Origin: Candidatus Eremiobacterota bacterium
Lineage (GTDB): Bacteria > Vulcanimicrobiota > CADAWZ01 > Ess09-12
Assembly: GCA_031082125.1 (NCBI GenBank)
Contig: JAVHLM010000008.1
Location: forward strand, 124,001-188,000
Length of the DNA: 64,000 nucleotides
Reading direction: 5' to 3'
Below the pieces are notes generated by a model, which was not told where the DNA came from, did not search any database, and was given only the letters and a program-made list of their open reading frames with translations. The position numbers were made by a program, and so were the translations under genes. This document shows positions 22,225-30,990 of the stretch, one piece after another (position 1 is the first letter of the stretch; the number at the start of each line of letters is the position of its first letter).

Positions 22225-24860
22225 CAGTCATCATCAAGGTGAGGGAGAAAGACATTGCTCGCATTGATCTCGCCTGCCATTCTCCCTCCCTGTTCCAGTT
22301 TATCGCCAAGCTTGCGGTATAAGGTCTCCCTCACCTCAGCCTCGCCCTTTGATTCAATGAGGATATTCCAGATGAGATCGTCAAAATTCTTGTCCTCGAA
22401 AGAGAGGCCCAGGATAAGGTCTATCTGCCCTATGGCAAGCTCGAAGAGCTTCACCTTCTTTTCCAGGATCTCCAGTATCACGTCCTCTATGGTGCCCCGG
22501 AGTGACAGGTTGAAGACCAGCACCTTCTTTTTCTGCCCTATTCTCTGGAGCCTCCCGATCCTCTGCTCAAGGCGCATGGGGTTCCACGGGAGATCATAAT
22601 TGACCACTGACCGGCTGAAATGATGAAGGTTGAGACCTTCGCTGCCGGCCTTCGACACAATGAGCACCTGTGAAGGCTCCGCAAACTCTCTCAGCGCCGT
22701 CAGTTTCTCCTGGTTGGTGCCTCTGTAAAGCGAGCATGGTATTCTGTTCTCAGCCAGGAACCTCCTTAGATACTCCTGCGTGGGAACGTGGTCAGTGAAA
22801 AGCACCACTTTTTCATTGAGAGTAGTGATGAGGCTGAGGAGCCTTGACGCCTTTGAAGGCCTTGTGATGGCTCTTGCTTTCATTTGAAAGCGCGAGAGCA
22901 TTTCACACTCGCTCCCGGTAAAATTCCAGTTCTCGCTCTGCAGAAGGTTCCCGATGCTCTCGGCAATGGCCATGGGGCTGCTGGTAAGGCGCTGCTGAAG
23001 CATCATGAGGGCAAGCTTGCGCATAATCTTCTGCCTTGCGGAGAGGCTCCTGATGAAAGCAGTCGCCTCCTGGTAGAGGGAGAGCTCTTCGCTTGAAGGC
23101 TCCACTTTTAATGTCTGAGCTTCTCTCTGGGGAAATTTCACAAGCGCCGACGCTCTTCTCGTTCTTACCATCACCTCGGAGAGGAGCTCCTTGAGCTGGT
23201 CAACATTCCTGGGCCTCCTGCGGTCCTTTTTATCAACGTAGCGGGCGACGAAATCCCTTTCATCTCTGAGGTGCCCAGGCCTCAGGAGCGTGATGAGGTT
23301 GAAGAGCTCCAGAAGGTCATTGTGAAGCGGCGTGGCGGTGAGAAGGAGAATATAGTGCTTCCTCAGGGAATGCAGCATTTTCCAGCGCTTCGTCGTGCGG
23401 TTCTTCGCGAAATGGGCCTCGTCCACGATAATCATGTCCCAGTCCTGCTTGAGGAGACTGGCCTTCACCTCTTCATTTCTTGCCGCAGTGTCAATAGGGA
23501 TAATAATGGACTTCTCCCTGAAAAGTATCTCCGGAGAGTACTCCCCTGATTTGTATACAAAGAAATCCCTTTCAAACTTGTCCCTCATCTCCTCTCTCCA
23601 TTGGTCGGTCAGGTGGGAGGGCACGATGATGAGCACTCTTCTCACCAGGCCTCGGGCTCTCAGTTCTTCCATGATGAGGCCCGCCTCGATGGTCTTGCCG
23701 AGTCCCACTTCGTCGGCAAGCAAAGCCCGGCCGCGCATAGTTTTTAGAACTCTCTTTATGACCTTGAGCTGATGGGGCATCTCCTCGACTTTATTGTGCT
23801 CTATGGTGATAAGGCTGTCGAACCCGAGGGTCCGTCCGAAAAACTCGGCCAGGTAGTAACTGGCGCCATAGGAAAAGAGTCCGGGACTTTTCTGGCTTAC
23901 CTTCTGAGAAATGACGGGGTCTTCTTTTATTGAAAGCTTTGAAGGCTTCTGAGGCGGGCCTGATGATTCAAGGGGCTTCATGGCTCCGCAGCACGAGCAG
24001 AGAGAGTGGCCTTCAAGCAGGGGGGTACCGCAGGAATTGCATTTTTCATAGGTAGTCTTGATGAGGTACATCTTCTCCAGGTCATTCCTGAGGCTCATGA
24101 CCGTCTGATAGCGAAGGCTGCGGTCGGGCTGGGCGCATTTTACGATTATGCTTTCGAACTCTTTAGGCAGTGAGCTGTTATAGCGCGAAAGAGACTCCAG
24201 AGGTTTATGGCCAGGGAATTTTTCCGGGGCCTGGCCCGTGACAAGAAGAAACAGAAGCCTTCCCAGCGCATAGATGTCTGACCTGTGATCCGACTCTCCC
24301 TTATACTGCTCGGGGGGAGCATAGCCTTCAGTTCCAAGGCAGTGCGTGTCGCGGGCACGCTTGAAATCAAAGGCTCTCGCTATGCCGAAATCTATGAGAT
24401 AGGGCGTCTTTCCCTGCAGAATGATATTCTCAGGCTTCAGGTCTCTGAAGACAATCTGGGGGCTCCTGGAGTGGAGGTACCACAGGACTTCGCAAAGCTC
24501 ACACCCCAGTTCAAGCACTTCCTCCACGGGAAGAGGGAGCTTTTTTTTCGAGAGGCGATCCGCAAGCGTTTCACCCGGGATATACTCCATCACAAGGCAA
24601 TATGAGGAGTTATGGCGGAAATAGGAGTAGACGCGGGGGATCTGCTGGTGGTTCAGGGAGGCCAGCATATTGGCTTCCTTTTCGAAAAGGCTTTCCATCT
24701 CCCCGGGGGAGAGCGCCGTGCCCTGGGGTGAGAGCATCTTGATGACGACGTCTCTTCTGAGGCTCCCCTGCTTTCCAAGGTAGACAACGCTCATTCCGCC
24801 TCTTTTCAGGACTTTCTCAACCAGGAACTCATGGTTCAGGATCTCGCCCGGTGTAAGCAC
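22224..24860 (-). CDS. Ser/Thr kinase fused to RapA-like SNF2 helicase
   Basis: An 878-residue fusion. The kinase domain spans about residues 8-265 (KRGGMSVVYLG, ATP Lys41, VFRDLKPEN with Asp140, DFG at 157-159, PPEQY). A CxxC...CxxC zinc ribbon follows at 274-291. A complete SNF2 ATPase follows: DEVGLGKT (383-390), VDEAH (479-483), LLTATPLHNDL, then the second lobe with SKAGSEGLNLHHF and RIGRLQRIGQ. SNF2 enzymes move or strip proteins on DNA, and RapA frees stalled RNA polymerase. GTG 24860 has GGAGG 7 nt upstream; the ATG at 24941 lacks a site. It shares a 1-nt overlap with the zinc-array gene. Confidence 0.85.
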   Translation of the reverse strand: MLTPGEILNHEFLVEKVLKRGGMSVVYLGKQGSLRRDVVIKMLSPQGTALSPGEMESLFEKEANMLASLNHQQIPRVYSYFRHNSSYCLVMEYIPGETLADRLSKKKLPLPVEEVLELGCELCEVLWYLHSRSPQIVFRDLKPENIILQGKTPYLIDFGIARAFDFKRARDTHCLGTEGYAPPEQYKGESDHRSDIYALGRLLFLLVTGQAPEKFPGHKPLESLSRYNSSLPKEFESIIVKCAQPDRSLRYQTVMSLRNDLEKMYLIKTTYEKCNSCGTPLLEGHSLCSCCGAMKPLESSGPPQKPSKLSIKEDPVISQKVSQKSPGLFSYGASYYLAEFFGRTLGFDSLITIEHNKVEEMPHQLKVIKRVLKTMRGRALLADEVGLGKTIEAGLIMEELRARGLVRRVLIIVPSHLTDQWREEMRDKFERDFFVYKSGEYSPEILFREKSIIIPIDTAARNEEVKASLLKQDWDMIIVDEAHFAKNRTTKRWKMLHSLRKHYILLLTATPLHNDLLELFNLITLLRPGHLRDERDFVARYVDKKDRRRPRNVDQLKELLSEVMVRTRRASALVKFPQREAQTLKVEPSSEELSLYQEATAFIRSLSARQKIMRKLALMMLQQRLTSSPMAIAESIGNLLQSENWNFTGSECEMLSRFQMKARAITRPSKASRLLSLITTLNEKVVLFTDHVPTQEYLRRFLAENRIPCSLYRGTNQEKLTALREFAEPSQVLIVSKAGSEGLNLHHFSRSVVNYDLPWNPMRLEQRIGRLQRIGQKKKVLVFNLSLRGTIEDVILEILEKKVKLFELAIGQIDLILGLSFEDKNFDDLIWNILIESKGEAEVRETLYRKLGDKLEQGGRMAGEINASNVFLPHLDDD

Positions 24861-24996
24861 CTTGATGCCTCCAATGGCAGACAGATTAAAGCTCAGTTCA
24901 AGGGCAGGAATAAAATAGGAGTATGTAGTGTTTATGAGCATGTTTTACAGAAGAGCTTGCCTTTCCTCTTTCAGTAATCTATCTGTTTAAAGGCTT

Positions 24997-25060
24997 CAGA
25001 CCTCACCAAAGATGAAGCAGTCTTCCAATCCCCTGCCTGGCATAAAGCGGTCCTTAAGGA
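24997..25060 (+). pseudogene. 64-bp fragment of an antitoxin gene
   Basis: This matches bases 12141-12204 of the Unstab_antitox gene with a single difference. It sits between the NERD-helicase and kinase-SNF2 genes with no flanking antitoxin sequence, so it is a relic of an earlier insertion or exchange. Confidence 0.75.
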
Positions 25061-25091
25061 AAGCTTCGCATATGAGAGTGACAGCAGTGTG

Positions 25092-26774
25092 TCAGTGCGT
25101 CGGGGAGAGCGCGGCGAGGGCCTCCTCGTCGCCCATGACGATGAGGTGGTTCCTGGGGCGCGAGAGGGCCACGTAAACGAGCGAGACATCCTTGATCGTG
25201 TGGCTGTTCAGCTCTGTGAGTATAACCACCCTGTTTTCCAGGCCTTTAAATGAATGGACGGTGGAGAGCTGGACCTCTGTCGGCGTCGAAGGAGCTTTCC
25301 TCAGCACGAAGTTCCCGCAGGTTTCTCCCTCAACAAAGCCTGAGCTGTTCTCCTTCTCGACGCTCCGCATGGAGAGCACCGTGATATCTCCTGGCGAAAA
25401 GCCTTCCACGGTGATGAGGCGGTGGAGCAGCTTTCCCATCTGGGAGATCATCTTCCTTTTATCTCTGCAGGGTATCATCTCGACGGAGCGCCCCGAGGGG
25501 CCGCGGGGGGTGAAGGGAGCCGGCGATGAATAGAACCGGGAGATCACCTGTGAGATCGCTTTTGTATTGCGGATATTCTCATTGAGTGAAAAGGTCATGC
25601 CGGTGAAGGGGAGCTGCAGCTCATTCCTGTAAATACGCTGGTTATCGTCATAGAAGACGTAGAACACGCCGGTGTCGGCGCTTGCGAGGGCACCTTCCAG
25701 GGCCGTCCACCACAGCTCATGAAAATCCTGGCCTTCATCGACGATTATGGCGTCGAAGAGGAGGCGGGGCTCTCTGTTCATTGCATCGAGGAGCACCTCG
25801 GGGAGCTTCTTTTCAAAGAACTCCCTGCCCTGCTGCTGCTCGAGGGGGATGCCCGCCGCGGTGGCCATGTCAAAGCAGAGCCGGTGAAAATTGGCCGCGG
25901 TGAGCCCTGGGATGTCCGTCACAAGGCGCTGCAGGAACTCCGACAGGGGCCTGTTATAGCAGGTGAGCAGGGTCCTGAAGCCTTCCTGTGCGAGGCGCTT
26001 TGCTTTCTCCAGCGCCATGAAGCTCTTCCCCGAGCCGGCGCATCCCCCGATTGCGGCCTTCCTGTTGCGGCTCAGGAAATCCAGGAGCCTGAACTGCTGC
26101 TCCGTGAGGTGGACAATCTCGCGCTCCTCTTCGTCGGCCGTAAGCCTGAGAGGGTTTTCCAGCGTCACGGTCTTGGCGAGCATCCATTCCAGGGTGCTGA
26201 TAAGAGCCTTGTAATCGCTGCTTCTGGCGGAGCGCTTCCTCCTCCAGAAGGAGAAAATCTCTTCCAGGCGACGCGGGAGGTGCTGCATATCCTCGCAGTC
26301 TATTATGATGTCGGGGGGTGAGTCGGGAGTGATGTCGTACGAGGGCTTCTTCACCTCGGGGAAAGCAACGGCGTGGTAAAGCTCCACGAAGGTGTCCTTC
26401 CAGGCCCTCAGGGACTTGATTTTCTCAAGAAGCGCATACTTGCTCCTCGTGACCTGCTTGAAAGGATCGTCGATTTCATGCTCATTTCCGTGAAAGTCGA
26501 TGGAGACCCACTGCCGGCTTTTTCCCTCATACCGGATTTTGCCGCCTTTCACCTCTATGAGGAGCACGCCGAACTCAGGGTGGGCCGCGATGAAATCGGT
26601 CTCGCCGTCGTAGGGCTGGCATTCTCTCCCGAGGCCGAGCCACGCGATATGGTAGAAGACCGTCCAGGAGTCGCCGAGCTGCCTGGCACACTCGTCATAG
26701 AGGCGTATCTCCGCCTTGCTCTTTGATTCTGACCGGGTTTTAGCTGAAAGCTTGTCGGGAAATATGCGGCTCAT
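25092..26774 (-). CDS. NERD nuclease-domain UvrD-like helicase
   Basis: A 560-residue protein. The N-terminal NERD domain (about 15-150) keeps the PD-(D/E)XK pattern: GETDF with Asp60, then VLLIEVKGG with Glu74 and Lys76. A superfamily-1 helicase follows: Walker A GGCAGSGKS (243-251), DEGQDF, the conserved NENIRN stretch, then VHSFKGLE and YVALSRPRNHL near the end. NERD helicases are common in defence islands and DNA repair. It lies upstream of the kinase-SNF2 gene on the same strand, but the 230-bp gap holds an antitoxin relic, so cotranscription is uncertain. The catalytic residues of both domains are intact. Confidence 0.85.
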   Translation of the reverse strand: MSRIFPDKLSAKTRSESKSKAEIRLYDECARQLGDSWTVFYHIAWLGLGRECQPYDGETDFIAAHPEFGVLLIEVKGGKIRYEGKSRQWVSIDFHGNEHEIDDPFKQVTRSKYALLEKIKSLRAWKDTFVELYHAVAFPEVKKPSYDITPDSPPDIIIDCEDMQHLPRRLEEIFSFWRRKRSARSSDYKALISTLEWMLAKTVTLENPLRLTADEEEREIVHLTEQQFRLLDFLSRNRKAAIGGCAGSGKSFMALEKAKRLAQEGFRTLLTCYNRPLSEFLQRLVTDIPGLTAANFHRLCFDMATAAGIPLEQQQGREFFEKKLPEVLLDAMNREPRLLFDAIIVDEGQDFHELWWTALEGALASADTGVFYVFYDDNQRIYRNELQLPFTGMTFSLNENIRNTKAISQVISRFYSSPAPFTPRGPSGRSVEMIPCRDKRKMISQMGKLLHRLITVEGFSPGDITVLSMRSVEKENSSGFVEGETCGNFVLRKAPSTPTEVQLSTVHSFKGLENRVVILTELNSHTIKDVSLVYVALSRPRNHLIVMGDEEALAALSPTH

Positions 26775-26960
26775 TGATACCCCCCCTCTGGTGATTCGCT
26801 ATGGTAAAGACAATTCCTATCGCGCCGGCGGTGAACCGCCAGGACCAGTGAAAACCTTACTTCTGCAGGCATCCGGTGCGGGAAGAAACCCTGACCATAA
26901 CAGGATATCACCCGGGGATGTTGAAGTGATTCCTATCCAAGAAAAAGAAGGACTGGTGCC

Positions 26961-27509
26961 ATGAAAACATTGGTGAGTGCAGCACTTGTCACTGCCTGCT
27001 GCCTGGTCGTCCTTAGTGCGGGAAACCTCCAGGCGTCGGAGCAAAAAGGACCATGCCTTTATTCCCAGGCATCGCCCACTGACAGGCAGACCCTTGAGAA
27101 GGTCGAGGCCTATTTCCTGCAGCAGAAGGCCCAGGCGCAGGCCAAGGCCTGCCTTTCAAACCTCAAAAGCCTTTCCACGGCCCTTGATATGTATCAGAGT
27201 GACCATGGCGGGAAATACCCGGCGGGTCTTGAGGCCCTTGTTCCCCGCTACCTGACCAGGATGCCGCAATGCTGGGCCTGCTGGAAGGACACCTACAGCG
27301 CTACCTACAAGGTCACCCAGGGAGGCAGGGGCTTTTCATATTGCTGCGGCGGCACTTATCATCAAGTGATCGGCCTGGGTCCCAATCTTCCCGCTTATGA
27401 CTCAGTAAAAGGCCTCGCACCGGCAAAGATTCCCGAGGTGCAGTGCACCGATCCCGACGTGCTGAACCATCCCCTGGTGAAGCAGTTCCAACAGCAGCAA
27501 AGGCAGTGA
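26961..27509 (+). CDS. Exported pseudopilin-like (GspG-related) protein
   Basis: A 182-residue protein with a classical signal peptide (MKTLVSAALVTACC..., cleavage near ASE). Residues 62-95 read AKACLSNLKSLSTALDMYQ and GKYPAGLEALVPRYL, which is the core of type II secretion/type IV pilus pseudopilins (GspG/PilE) after their first helix. The usual prepilin leader and Phe-type N-helix are missing, so it should be a soluble periplasmic relative and not a pilus subunit. Six Cys after residue 60 (CWACW, SYCCGG among them) suggest disulfides. It is monocistronic, with the promoter of the sulfur operon following. Confidence 0.6.
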   Translation: MKTLVSAALVTACCLVVLSAGNLQASEQKGPCLYSQASPTDRQTLEKVEAYFLQQKAQAQAKACLSNLKSLSTALDMYQSDHGGKYPAGLEALVPRYLTRMPQCWACWKDTYSATYKVTQGGRGFSYCCGGTYHQVIGLGPNLPAYDSVKGLAPAKIPEVQCTDPDVLNHPLVKQFQQQQRQ

Positions 27510-27541
27510 AATAACCAGGCCCTCCTGGTCATAATTCCCCC

Positions 27542-27570
27542 TTGCACCGGGCGCCCTAAAATGCTATAAT
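27542..27570 (+). promoter_or_regulatory. Candidate promoter of the cysteine desulfurase operon
   Basis: TTGCAC (27542-27547) and TATAAT (27565-27570) are 17 bp apart. The start codon at 27651 lies 80 bp further on. Confidence 0.6.
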
Positions 27571-27650
27571 ATCTATAGATTTACTGGACATTTATCATCC
27601 CTGTGGAATAAGGTTTCAGCACGAATCCTGGAATAAGGACTCAGCACACA

Positions 27651-28850
27651 ATGAGACAGGCATACCTTGACCACAATGCCACCACTCCCCTTCACCGCGG
27701 GGTCCTGGAGAAGATGCTGCCCTTCTTCGGGGAGCACTTCGGCAACGCCTCGAGCACCCACGGCCCCGGCAGAAAAGCGAGAAAAGCCGTCGAGGAGGCC
27801 AGGGAGCACGTGGCGCGCCTGATAGGCGCTTCGCCCGATGAAGTATTCTTCACAAGCGGCGGCACGGAATCGGATAACCTTGCCCTCACCGGCGCCGCAA
27901 GGGCACTCCGCGCGAAGGGAACCCACATCATCACAAGCGCCATAGAGCACCATGCAGTCCTTCACTGCGCCGGGCACCTGGTGAAAGAAGGATTCACCGC
28001 CACCATCCTTCCCGTTGACAGGCACTGCCGCGTGAACATTGAAGATCTTGAAAAAGCCCTCAACAGCGGCACTATCCTCGTGAGCATCATGCATGCCAAC
28101 AACGAGACAGGCGCCATTCAGCCTGTTGAGGAGCTCGCCGCCATTGCGGGAAAAAGAGGAGTGCTCTTTCACACCGATGCCGTGCAGACGGCAGGGAAGC
28201 TTGCCATAGACGTGAAAGCCCTGGGTGTGGACCTCCTCTCCCTGTCGGCCCACAAGATCCATGGCCCCAAGGGTGCGGGCGCCCTTTACGTGAAGAAGGG
28301 AACGCCCCTTGAGCCCATAGTCTTCGGCGGCGCCCAGGAGGAGGGGAAGCGGGCCGGGACTTACAATGTGCCCGGCATCGTGGGCCTCGGGGAGGCGGCG
28401 CGCCTTGCACTTACCTCGCAGAGCGAGAACTCTGGCTACATGGAGGCCATGAGGGACGAGCTCGAAGAGGGGATTCTTGACGGGAATTTCGGCGGAATCA
28501 TCATTACCGAAAGAGAGGGGAGGCTCTCCAACACCCTTTCGGCGGCCTTCCCGGGATACGACAACAAGGTCCTCATCGCATGCCTCGACGATGAGGGGAT
28601 TGCGGTATCATCGGGAGCGGCCTGCACGGCAGACTCGGAAAACCCTTCGCACGTGCTTTCGGCCATGGGTCTCTCAAAAGAGGCGGCGCGGAGCATCATC
28701 CGCTTCTCTCTGGGAAGCGGCACTTCTGAAGAGGATATTGACTACACCCTCGGGGTCCTGAGAAAAGTCCTGAAAAAGCTGAAGCCCGGGAGGGGCTCTT
28801 TCCTGGTGGGGGCCCTCTCGTACCTTCGAAAGGAGAAAGTCCGTGGCTGA
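27651..28850 (+). CDS. Cysteine desulfurase, NifS/IscS type
   Basis: A 399-residue PLP enzyme that takes sulfur from cysteine to give alanine and an enzyme persulfide. Landmarks: YLDHNATTP, FTSGGTESDNLA, HHAVLH, MHANNETGAIQP, the PLP lysine in SAHKIHGPKG and the catalytic cysteine in SSGAACTADSENPSHVL. The last 40 residues are a basic extension. No IscU scaffold follows; instead a PP-loop ATPase gene overlaps its end by 8 nt, so sulfur is probably passed to a tRNA- or metabolite-thiolating enzyme. A PLP fold I family aminotransferase (the SclA-like gene) lies at 33.1 kb. Confidence 0.92.
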   Translation: MRQAYLDHNATTPLHRGVLEKMLPFFGEHFGNASSTHGPGRKARKAVEEAREHVARLIGASPDEVFFTSGGTESDNLALTGAARALRAKGTHIITSAIEHHAVLHCAGHLVKEGFTATILPVDRHCRVNIEDLEKALNSGTILVSIMHANNETGAIQPVEELAAIAGKRGVLFHTDAVQTAGKLAIDVKALGVDLLSLSAHKIHGPKGAGALYVKKGTPLEPIVFGGAQEEGKRAGTYNVPGIVGLGEAARLALTSQSENSGYMEAMRDELEEGILDGNFGGIIITEREGRLSNTLSAAFPGYDNKVLIACLDDEGIAVSSGAACTADSENPSHVLSAMGLSKEAARSIIRFSLGSGTSEEDIDYTLGVLRKVLKKLKPGRGSFLVGALSYLRKEKVRG

Positions 28851-29979
28851 GAGAGTGGAGAAGCTCCTGATGATGTTCTCCGGAGGCACCGACACCACCC
28901 TGGCCGCATCGAGGATCCTGGAGAGCAACGAGTGTGATCGCCTGTACCTTGTGACGTTCTGCAACGGAATATGTGTGAGGGTTGACCGCTCAAAGATCCA
29001 TGCCGATGAGCTGATCGCCCGCTACGGCGCCGACCGCGTCTCCCACGAGATCATCTACGTCACCGAGATCTTTCACCAGATCCGCTCGCCCCTCAGAGAG
29101 CTCATCACCCGGTATGGCTCGACGCTGGTCTTTGATCTCTGCTGCCGCCTCTCCATGGAGACCATGGCCATCATTTATTCCCGCTCCCACGGCATCAGGC
29201 ATGTCTGCGACGGCACCAACATCGACCAGGGCAGGCTCTTCCTGGAGCGGCCCGAATACCTGAGGATAAGCAAAGAATTCTATGGCACGTACGGCATCTC
29301 ATATTTCAGCCCTGTGTATGCAAAATCGGGAGGAAGGCTCGGAAGGCGCGACGAGCTGGTGAAGCAGGGCTTCACCGTGGGGCCCGCATTCCTGGAAAAC
29401 CTGAATATCTCCTGCTGCCTCTTCCAGCAGCCCTTCTGCCTCATGGCCTTTCACACCTTCTTCTTCACGTCGTTCCTCTCCAGGCTTCCCCTTCTCTCGG
29501 GCGTCATCAAAAAATTCAATCTCCCTCTTGAAAAAGCAATGAAGCTCCGCATTGACCGCCAGCAGATCGCCCACCGGATCATCAGGGAGCGCGAGGAGTT
29601 CGACAAGGCAGGCTTTGAATCAGGCTCAGTGAGGATCCAGGAGCACTTCTGCACCACGAAGCTCTGCGGGCAGAACACCATCGAGATCGCCTTCCCCCGC
29701 GACACGGTGATAGACACGGCGATCCTCGGAAAAGAGCTCTCGTCAAAGGGAAAAGTTACCATGGAGGGGACGATGCTTCGGCTCAGGACTGACGGGCTCG
29801 ACATGGTAGTCTTTCCCTCGGGGAGGGTTCTCATCGAGGGCACCCGGGACAGGAGCAGGGCCGTATCGCTCTATGAGAGGCTCCTTGCGCCCCTGGAGGT
29901 CTTCTCCCGGCCCGGCGCGGAAAAGGCTGCAGGTCTCCAGGCCCCTGCCATAGAAGACTCATGGCATACAATTCCCTGA
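28843..29979 (+). CDS. PP-loop ATPase with ThiF-type C-terminal tail
   Basis: A 378-residue protein. The N-terminus carries a PP-loop (MMFSGGTDTTLAA, residues 10-22), the AMP-forming ATPase motif of tRNA thiolases and 7-deazaguanine enzymes. HVCDGTNIDQGR resembles the second nucleotide-binding loop. The C-terminus, GTMLRLRTDGLDMVVFPSGRVLIEGTRD, has the look of the sulfur-carrier-associated tail usually found on ThiF/MoeB proteins. The start is GTG inside the desulfurase gene, with a GGAGAAAG site. It is likely to activate a substrate for sulfur (or selenium) insertion using persulfide from the desulfurase; the substrate is unknown. Confidence 0.75.
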   Translation: MAERVEKLLMMFSGGTDTTLAASRILESNECDRLYLVTFCNGICVRVDRSKIHADELIARYGADRVSHEIIYVTEIFHQIRSPLRELITRYGSTLVFDLCCRLSMETMAIIYSRSHGIRHVCDGTNIDQGRLFLERPEYLRISKEFYGTYGISYFSPVYAKSGGRLGRRDELVKQGFTVGPAFLENLNISCCLFQQPFCLMAFHTFFFTSFLSRLPLLSGVIKKFNLPLEKAMKLRIDRQQIAHRIIREREEFDKAGFESGSVRIQEHFCTTKLCGQNTIEIAFPRDTVIDTAILGKELSSKGKVTMEGTMLRLRTDGLDMVVFPSGRVLIEGTRDRSRAVSLYERLLAPLEVFSRPGAEKAAGLQAPAIEDSWHTIP

Positions 29980-29994
29980 AAAGGAGGCACCCTC

Positions 29995-30963
29995 ATGGGC
30001 TTTTTCAATGACAACTCCATGACCATCGGGAGAACACCCCTTGTGAGGATAAACCGCATCGTTCCCGGTAACAAAGCAACGGTCCTCGCCAAGATCGAGG
30101 GGAGGAACCCCGCCTACTCCGTAAAATGCCGCATAGGCGCCTCTATGATCTGGGACGCCGAGAAGAAGGGGCTCCTTACCGCGGGCAAGGAGCTCATCGA
30201 GCCCACGAGCGGGAACACGGGGATTGCCCTGGCCTTCGTGGCGGCATCGCGGGGTTACCCCATCACCCTCACCATGCCTGAAACCATGAGCATCGAGCGC
30301 AGGAAGGTCCTCAAGGCCTTCGGCGCAAAGCTCATCCTCACCGAGGGAGCCCTCGGCATGAAAGGCGCAATCGCAAAGGCCGAGGAGCTTGCCGCCGGCG
30401 ACCCGGGGCATTTTGTCCTCCTCCAGCAGTTCAAAAATCCCGCCAATCCCGAGATCCACCGCCTCACCACGGGTCCCGAGATCTGGGAGGACACGGGGGG
30501 CGCCGTCGATGTCCTCGTGGCAGGCGTGGGCACTGGCGGCACCATTACGGGAATATCTCGCCATCTCAAGCTCGACAGAGGGAAAAAGATCCTCTCCGTG
30601 GCCGTCGAGCCGGCCCTCTCGCCCGTTCTCACCCAGACCCTCCGCGGCGAGCCGCTGAAGCCGTCGCCCCACAAGATCCAGGGAATCGGCGCGGGCTTTG
30701 TGCCCGACATCCTTGACCTTTCGATGGTGGACAGGGTTGAGCAGGTCACCAACGAGGAGGCCATAGAGTTCGGCAGGCGCCTGGCGCGGGAGGAGGGAAT
30801 CCTCTCAGGGATCTCATGCGGCGCCGCAATGGCAGCGGCAGCACGCCTCGCCTCCGAAGAGGCCATGGAAGGGAAAACCATTGTCGTCATCCTCCCCGAC
30901 TCGGGAGAGCGGTACCTGTCCACGGTGCTCTTTGAGGGCCTCCTGGACGAGACGGGGGCCTGA
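29995..30963 (+). CDS. cysK: Cysteine synthase (O-acetylserine sulfhydrylase)
   Basis: A 322-residue PLP enzyme making cysteine from O-acetylserine and sulfide. The PLP lysine is in YSVKCRIG, the substrate loop is [11 protein letters not shown], the phosphate loop is [10 protein letters not shown] and [10 protein letters not shown] holds the pyridine contact. The length is normal. The ATG has an AAGGAGG site 15 bp after the PP-loop gene stop, so it closes the rightward operon and would resupply cysteine for the desulfurase. It converges on the ThiF gene. Confidence 0.92.
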   Translation: MGFFNDNSMTIGRTPLVRINRIVPGNKATVLAKIEGRNPAYSVKCRIGASMIWDAEKKGLLTAGKELIEPTSGNTGIALAFVAASRGYPITLTMPETMSIERRKVLKAFGAKLILTEGALGMKGAIAKAEELAAGDPGHFVLLQQFKNPANPEIHRLTTGPEIWEDTGGAVDVLVAGVGTGGTITGISRHLKLDRGKKILSVAVEPALSPVLTQTLRGEPLKPSPHKIQGIGAGFVPDILDLSMVDRVEQVTNEEAIEFGRRLAREEGILSGISCGAAMAAAARLASEEAMEGKTIVVILPDSGERYLSTVLFEGLLDETGA

Positions 30964-30990
30964 GAGAAGCCCGGAATCTCACCATGGCCG

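Noticed and set aside
26775-26960. A leader riboswitch before the pseudopilin-like gene
   Set aside because: A short hairpin (GGCGGTGAACCGCC) is present, but I could not match any known riboswitch core.
30255-30923. A 222-codon minus frame opposite cysK
   Set aside because: It is antisense to a textbook cysteine synthase, and its Ser/Arg-rich composition is typical of shadow frames.
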